DNA of 47,146 bases from a virus: positions 1 to 47,146 of IMG/VR virus record IMGVR_UViG_3300036841_000075; one strand, written 5' to 3'. Numbering within the stretch: position 1 is the stretch's first letter; every line of letters begins with the position of its first letter. Position numbers and translations under genes: made by a program. Below, one piece after another: positions 43,983-47,146 of this stretch. The notes beneath the pieces were generated by a model that worked only from the letters and a program-made list of their open reading frames with translations, ran no database searches and was not told the DNA's origin.

Positions 43983-44461
43983 CCATCCGCTCCACGCCCG
44001 AAGTAGAGGCCATCCGGGAGGCCACCGATGTCAGCGTCAGCCCGGAGGCCGAGGCAGAGCACCTCGAGCTGATCCGGGAAAAGGTCCGGCTCTTCAACTA
44101 CGAGCGCCGCATCAAGGACCTGGAGGTTCAGACGTTCCAGCTCACCGAGCAGGTCCGCATCCTCACCGCCCAGATGGCCTGCGTCGTGGGAGCTCAGAAG
44201 GCCGAGGAGTCCGAGTACATCCATGAGCTGCGCCGGGCCATCGTGGTCATCGGCCTCGGGGACATCATGGCTGAGTGGGGTTGGGACGACACGACACCGG
44301 CCGAAGACTGGGATTGGGAGCCTGCCTGCGAACGTCTTTTCGCTCGCTACGGCCACCTCACGGCCGGGGGCCGGCCCCTCTGGACCAAGCCCCCGAAGGC
44401 CCCCAGCGAGGCCACCAAGCAGCTCATCGCTGAGTCCCTCAAGCGCCGACAGGAGTCCTGA
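43979..44461 (+). CDS. coiled-coil protein (160 aa)
   Basis: Residues 25-75 look like a coiled coil (EAEHLELIREKVRLFNYERR, KDLEVQTFQLTEQVRIL). A globular, tryptophan-rich C-terminal part follows (MAEWGWDDTTPAEDWDWEP) and ends basic. It is a likely oligomeric scaffold or regulator. No family recognised. Confidence 0.6.
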   Translation: MTIRSTPEVEAIREATDVSVSPEAEAEHLELIREKVRLFNYERRIKDLEVQTFQLTEQVRILTAQMACVVGAQKAEESEYIHELRRAIVVIGLGDIMAEWGWDDTTPAEDWDWEPACERLFARYGHLTAGGRPLWTKPPKAPSEATKQLIAESLKRRQES

Positions 44462-44463
44462 CC

Positions 44464-44865
44464 ATGCCTCGCTACCGCCCACCCGCAGCCATCATCGCAG
44501 CGTTCGTGCTCCTCCTCGTCGTGATCGCCCAGGGCATCGCCCACTCCGCGGGCTCTGTGCAGACCCCCGCCCACCTCGAAGTGCATCCCGCCCCGCCCTA
44601 CGTCCGCACCGCTGCGACCCTCTCCCCAGGCACCACGGCCACCGTCAGCGAGGCCGCATGGGTCGCCCGGGTCGATTGCTCGACCGGCGCCACGATCGCC
44701 ACCCTCGGCCTAGCCACGCTCAACGAGTCCGGCAACGCAGGCCCCCGCACCATCCGCAGCCACGACGTCCAGGCCCGCGCCGGCGACTGCCTCGTCCCCG
44801 CCGCCTTCATTGCCCAGGGCAGCACCGTCCTCGTCTCCTCCGTCGGTCCCACCTACCGCTTCTAA
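44464..44865 (+). CDS. secreted or membrane-anchored protein (133 aa)
   Basis: Residues 1-25 form a signal peptide or anchor (RPPAAIIAAFVLLLVVIAQG). The mature part is a beta-rich Thr/Ala/Val sequence with two cysteines (VDCSTG, GDCLVP) likely joined by a disulphide. It may alter the cell surface during infection (superinfection exclusion is one option). No family recognised. Confidence 0.6.
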   Translation: MPRYRPPAAIIAAFVLLLVVIAQGIAHSAGSVQTPAHLEVHPAPPYVRTAATLSPGTTATVSEAAWVARVDCSTGATIATLGLATLNESGNAGPRTIRSHDVQARAGDCLVPAAFIAQGSTVLVSSVGPTYRF

Positions 44866-44875
44866 GGAGCCCCCA

Positions 44876-45046
44876 ATGCCCATCCGCGAACCCGAAGAGA
44901 CTGTCCTCTCCGAGGAGTTGAAAGCCGCTTACGCCCTCATCCGCACCCTGCACCGCGACATCCTCAGGCTGGGCTTCTACAGGCGTGCTCTCACCGAGCA
45001 GGAGCAGATCACCCTCAAGGCCGCCATCGAGGCAGGCGCCCGATGA
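44876..45046 (+). CDS. small helical protein (56 aa)
   Basis: It starts MPIREPEETVLSEELKAAY and is helical throughout (ALIRTLHRDILRLGFYRRAL). ATG 44876 follows AAGGAG. Its stop overlaps the transporter start (ATGA), so its product level is tied to the transporter. No family recognised. Confidence 0.58.
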   Translation: MPIREPEETVLSEELKAAYALIRTLHRDILRLGFYRRALTEQEQITLKAAIEAGAR

Positions 45047-45546
45047 AGCCCCGGCATCTCCTGTTCCCCGCCTACGTGGGCACCATCGTGGGGGCCAACT
45101 GGGCCATAGCTACCTTCGGCGCCGTGCCCGTCGGGTTCGGGCTCTTGGCCCCTGCAGGCGTTTACTGCGCCGGACTGGCATTCACGCTCCGGGATTTACT
45201 GCACGATGCGTTCGGCCGCCGAGCCGCAGTTATCGCCATCGGCGCAGGAGCCTTGCTGTCGGTTACGACCGGGGGGCGGCTGGCCCTCGCCAGCGGCGTT
45301 GCATTCCTGCTCAGCGAGCTGGCGGACCTCGCCGTCTATGAGCCCCTGCGGCGGCGCGGATGGCTCCGTGCGGTGTTCGCAAGCAACGTGGTTGGGCTGA
45401 TCGTGGACTCGGCTCTGTTCCTCTGGTTGGCATTCGGAAGCCTCTCGTTTCTCGCCGGTCAGGTCGTCGGCAAGACCTGGATGACCCTTCTCGCCATCGT
45501 CGTACTGGGGGCACTGCGCCGTGGAGTTTCTGCTCGGTACGCATGA
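45043..45546 (+). CDS. VUT-family transporter (YhhQ-like, 7-deazaguanine precursor uptake)
   Basis: A 167-residue membrane protein with five to six helices. The family signature is visible: TIVGANWAIATFG near the start, then CAGLAFTLRDLLHDAFGRR, AFLLSELADLAVYEPLRRR and VGLIVDSALFLWLAFG. YhhQ/VUT proteins import preQ0 or preQ1, bases for queuosine. Its 3' end overlaps the DpdA-like gene by 26 bases, so the two are almost certainly made together. The inferred job is to bring a deazaguanine base into the infected cell for DNA modification. Substrate is inferred, not seen. Confidence 0.78.
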   Translation: MKPRHLLFPAYVGTIVGANWAIATFGAVPVGFGLLAPAGVYCAGLAFTLRDLLHDAFGRRAAVIAIGAGALLSVTTGGRLALASGVAFLLSELADLAVYEPLRRRGWLRAVFASNVVGLIVDSALFLWLAFGSLSFLAGQVVGKTWMTLLAIVVLGALRRGVSARYA

Positions 45547-46294
45547 GGTGTCGTGGCTGAGAAGAACAACCGTTCCTCTCTTCGTCAGCCACCGGCGTTT
45601 GGCCAAGCGCAAGTATTTGCCCCGTGCCTTAGGACCATGGGCGCTCGACAGCGGAGGCTACACGGAGCTCAATATGCACGGCCAGTGGGTCACGACAGAA
45701 CCCGAATACGTGGACGCGGTCCGGCGCTACACCGCTGACATTGGCGTTTTGCAGTGGGCTGCGCCGATGGACTGGATGTGCGAACCGTGGGTGGTAAGCA
45801 AGACAGGCTTTAGTGTTGTTGAGCACCAGCACCGGACTGTGGACAACTACTGCCGGCTGCGCCAGATGGCCCCCGATCTGCCTTTCATTCCCGTGCTGCA
45901 GGGTTACGAGCGGGCCGACTATGACCGCTGCATCGGGTTCTACGAAGAGGCTGGCGTTGACCTCTGGAGGGTGCCTCTGGTGGGACTCGGGACCATGTGC
46001 CGGCGCCAAGGCGAGAAGGACATCGAGCGCATCGTGACCGACCTGGCCCTCCTGAATCTGCCGCTTCACGGGTTCGGTATAAAGATCCGGGGGCTCAAGC
46101 AGTACGGGTGGGCGCTTGTCTCGGCCGATTCGATGGCATGGTCGTTGCGAGCCCGCCGACACGAGGCCCCCATGCTTCCCGGCTGCACCCACAAGACGTG
46201 TGCCAACTGCTTCGACTACGCCCACCATTGGCGTCTGCACGACGTCCTGCCCACGCTCGTCAACCAGCAACCCCGGATGCTCCGGGCCGGATAA
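45521..46294 (+). CDS. dpdA: DpdA-family DNA-guanine transglycosylase (deazapurine insertion)
   Basis: A 257-residue relative of tRNA-guanine transglycosylase. It has ALDSGGYTEL with Asp43, then WAAPMDWMCEP (80-89), FIPVLQGYERADYDR, VGLGTMCRRQ (154-163), LHGFGIK (182-188) and VSADSMAWS (200-208). A zinc-type cluster follows (Cys222, Cys227, Cys230, then His). This order matches phage DpdA proteins, which exchange guanine in DNA for a 7-deazaguanine such as preQ0 and so resist restriction. No synthesis genes (folE, queD, queE, queC) are present; the overlapping VUT transporter suggests salvage. GTG 45521 is the only reasonable start. Confidence 0.82.
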   Translation: MEFLLGTHEVSWLRRTTVPLFVSHRRLAKRKYLPRALGPWALDSGGYTELNMHGQWVTTEPEYVDAVRRYTADIGVLQWAAPMDWMCEPWVVSKTGFSVVEHQHRTVDNYCRLRQMAPDLPFIPVLQGYERADYDRCIGFYEEAGVDLWRVPLVGLGTMCRRQGEKDIERIVTDLALLNLPLHGFGIKIRGLKQYGWALVSADSMAWSLRARRHEAPMLPGCTHKTCANCFDYAHHWRLHDVLPTLVNQQPRMLRAG

Positions 46295-46304
46295 GGAGTC
46301 CGAG

Positions 46305-46517
46305 ATGACCTGCCCCAACCACCGCCCCGTCCCCTGCCGCCAGCTCGACTACCAGATGGTCGAGGACACGACCTATGGGCTGCGCGGCCACATGACCCGA
46401 GCCATCAACCCGGCGAACCATCAGCAGATTGTCGTCGGCCACACCGACGGCCTCGGCTGCCCCGCCTGCGGATCCTTCATGCCCGTCGGCCTCTACGTCC
46501 CCCGGGAGCCACGATGA
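46305..46517 (+). CDS. small Cys-containing protein (70 aa)
   Basis: It starts MTCPNHRPVPCRQLDYQM and ends after LGCPACGSFMPVG. Two cysteine pairs at the two ends suggest one zinc site. ATG 46305 has AAGGAG. It lies between DpdA and MazG-like genes, so it may assist modification. No family recognised. Confidence 0.58.
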   Translation: MTCPNHRPVPCRQLDYQMVEDTTYGLRGHMTRAINPANHQQIVVGHTDGLGCPACGSFMPVGLYVPREPR

Positions 46518-46840
46518 CCGTCCCCGAGCTGCTCGCCGCCGTCCTCGATGAGCGCCTGCGGCAGGAGCGCATCTACGGCCCCCAGGCCGGCGTCCTGTCC
46601 CCGATGGAGTGGGCCTCCGTTCTCGCGCAAGAGGGGGCCGAGCTCATGGAGCAGCTCGCCGGGGCCGTCAAGCGGGTCCAGCAGGCCGCTGCCAACGAGC
46701 AGGGCTACCGCCTCAAGCCCCCCACCGATCTCCGGCTCGAAGCCATTCAGACCGCCGCCACCGCCATCCGCGTGGCCGAGTTCGCCAAGCGCCTCGAGGA
46801 CCACCCCGCCGTCCCCATCTTCAAGGACTTGGCCTCATGA
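46514..46840 (+). CDS. MazG-like nucleotide pyrophosphohydrolase-type protein
   Basis: A 108-residue helical protein. It reads [14 protein letters not shown], then [20 protein letters not shown] and [20 protein letters not shown]. Acidic residues in the first helical pair (EGAELMEQ) and a closing helix match small phage MazG/DUF550-like proteins that hydrolyse nucleoside triphosphates. The strict EExxE set is not perfectly kept, so activity is uncertain. It could clean the nucleotide pool for modified-DNA synthesis. The same gene end reappears at bases 1-53. Confidence 0.62.
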   Translation: MTVPELLAAVLDERLRQERIYGPQAGVLSPMEWASVLAQEGAELMEQLAGAVKRVQQAAANEQGYRLKPPTDLRLEAIQTAATAIRVAEFAKRLEDHPAVPIFKDLAS

Positions 46841-46914
46841 TCGAAGTCACCGCCATCGACCTCGCCATCCTCCTCGCCATGCTCGAGGACCATCAACTGG
46901 AGAGCCTCACCCCC
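46788..46914 (+). repeat. exact 127-bp repeat, right copy (left copy 1-127)
   Basis: Identical to bases 1-127, covering the end of the MazG-like gene and the first 26 codons of the 42-residue protein. From 46915 on it leads to a D12-class methyltransferase gene instead of the Dam-type gene at 175-732. Confidence 0.9.
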
Positions 46915-46965
46915 AGCGAGGAGGCCGCCATCGAGAACCTCCGAGACTGCTTGGCTGCCCAGTGA
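46837..46965 (+). CDS. 42-residue conserved small protein, copy B
   Basis: [13 protein letters not shown] as in copy A (50-178). The last 16 residues differ at five places (PSEEA for PREEG, CLAAQ for CLARR). Both copies end in an overlap with a methyltransferase start (GTGA here), so each version of the tail travels with its own enzyme. Function unknown. Confidence 0.75.
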   Translation: MIEVTAIDLAILLAMLEDHQLESLTPSEEAAIENLRDCLAAQ

Positions 46966-47146
46966 AAGCTCCTTTCGCCTACTTCGGCGGGAAGGCAGGA
47001 ATGGCCCAACGGATCATCTCGCTCATGCCGCCGCACCGGGTTTACATCGAACCCTTCTTTGGTTCCGGCGCCGTGTTCTTCGCCAAACCCCCGGCCGTCC
47101 ATGAGATCCTCAACGACCTTGATGACGCCGTGGTCACGTTCTTTCG
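46962..47146 (+). CDS. D12-class DNA adenine methyltransferase, N-terminal part (partial)
   Basis: Sixty-one codons before the window ends. They read [19 protein letters not shown], with the FGGK loop (8-11) that binds S-adenosylmethionine. [14 protein letters not shown] follows at 28-40 (motif I, PFFGSG), then [11 protein letters not shown], the typical NDLD acidic strand. This is the Dam/M.DpnII class (PF02086), unrelated in fold order to the PF05869 enzyme at 175-732. GTG 46962 overlaps the previous stop. The catalytic DPPY motif lies beyond the edge. Confidence 0.85.
   Translation, partial: MKAPFAYFGGKAGMAQRIISLMPPHRVYIEPFFGSGAVFFAKPPAVHEILNDLDDAVVTFF

Overview
The window is an almost complete, GC-rich (about two thirds GC) genome of a tailed phage of an actinobacterium. 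It has a terminase, portal, SU10-type major capsid protein, scaffold and endolysin. The host assignment rests on a WhiB-type iron-sulphur regulator, an actinobacterial-style FtsK/TraB translocase, leaderless promoters and codon usage. There is no tape-measure or major tail-tube gene. Instead there is a 1565-residue virion protein with two mid-sized companions and a virion transglycosylase, which points to a short-tailed (podovirus-like) particle. I see no integrase, tRNA or CRISPR. Bases 1-127 recur exactly at 46788-46914, so the map is effectively circular, but the two copies run into different DNA methyltransferase genes.

Layout. (a) 1-1167, plus strand: end of the early/modification arm, with a Dam-type methyltransferase and a 3D-domain cell-wall protein. 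(b) 1164-7767, minus strand: about two dozen overlapping genes read from a promoter near 7.8 kb. They encode a membrane-anchored FtsK-like DNA translocase, many very small membrane proteins, a membrane-bound lytic transglycosylase, a holin-like protein and Cys-rich microproteins. The translocase gene contains a head-to-head array of a helically phased octamer. (c) 7848-9449, plus strand: a short regulator operon (RHH and LuxR-type HTH). (d) 9476-31571, minus strand: the virion arm from terminase and portal through ejection proteins, scaffold, capsid, a glycosyltransferase, connector, propeller and fibre proteins to an M15 endolysin. A LAGLIDADG homing endonuclease is inserted at the 3' end of the endolysin gene. 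(e) 31738-36143, minus strand: small genes, an iteron-like noncoding region, a DnaB-N/RepA-like helicase, RHH regulators, a SLOG protein and an HNH nuclease. (f) 36242-47146, plus strand: the early arm, with WhiB, a run of zinc-ribbon microproteins, RecT, RusA, an Xis-like HTH, and a DNA-modification module (VUT transporter, DpdA, MazG-like, methyltransferase). Two near-identical promoter/operator cassettes punctuate this arm.

How it fits together. Early genes probably replicate and recombine the genome (helicase beside a candidate origin, RecT, RusA) and protect it. A queuosine-precursor-type transporter overlaps a DNA transglycosylase of the DpdA family, which suggests salvage of a 7-deazaguanine base and its insertion into phage DNA. 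The adjoining methyltransferase slot appears to be variable. Genes are packed with 1-4 base ATGA/GTGA/TGATG overlaps, so most translation is probably coupled.
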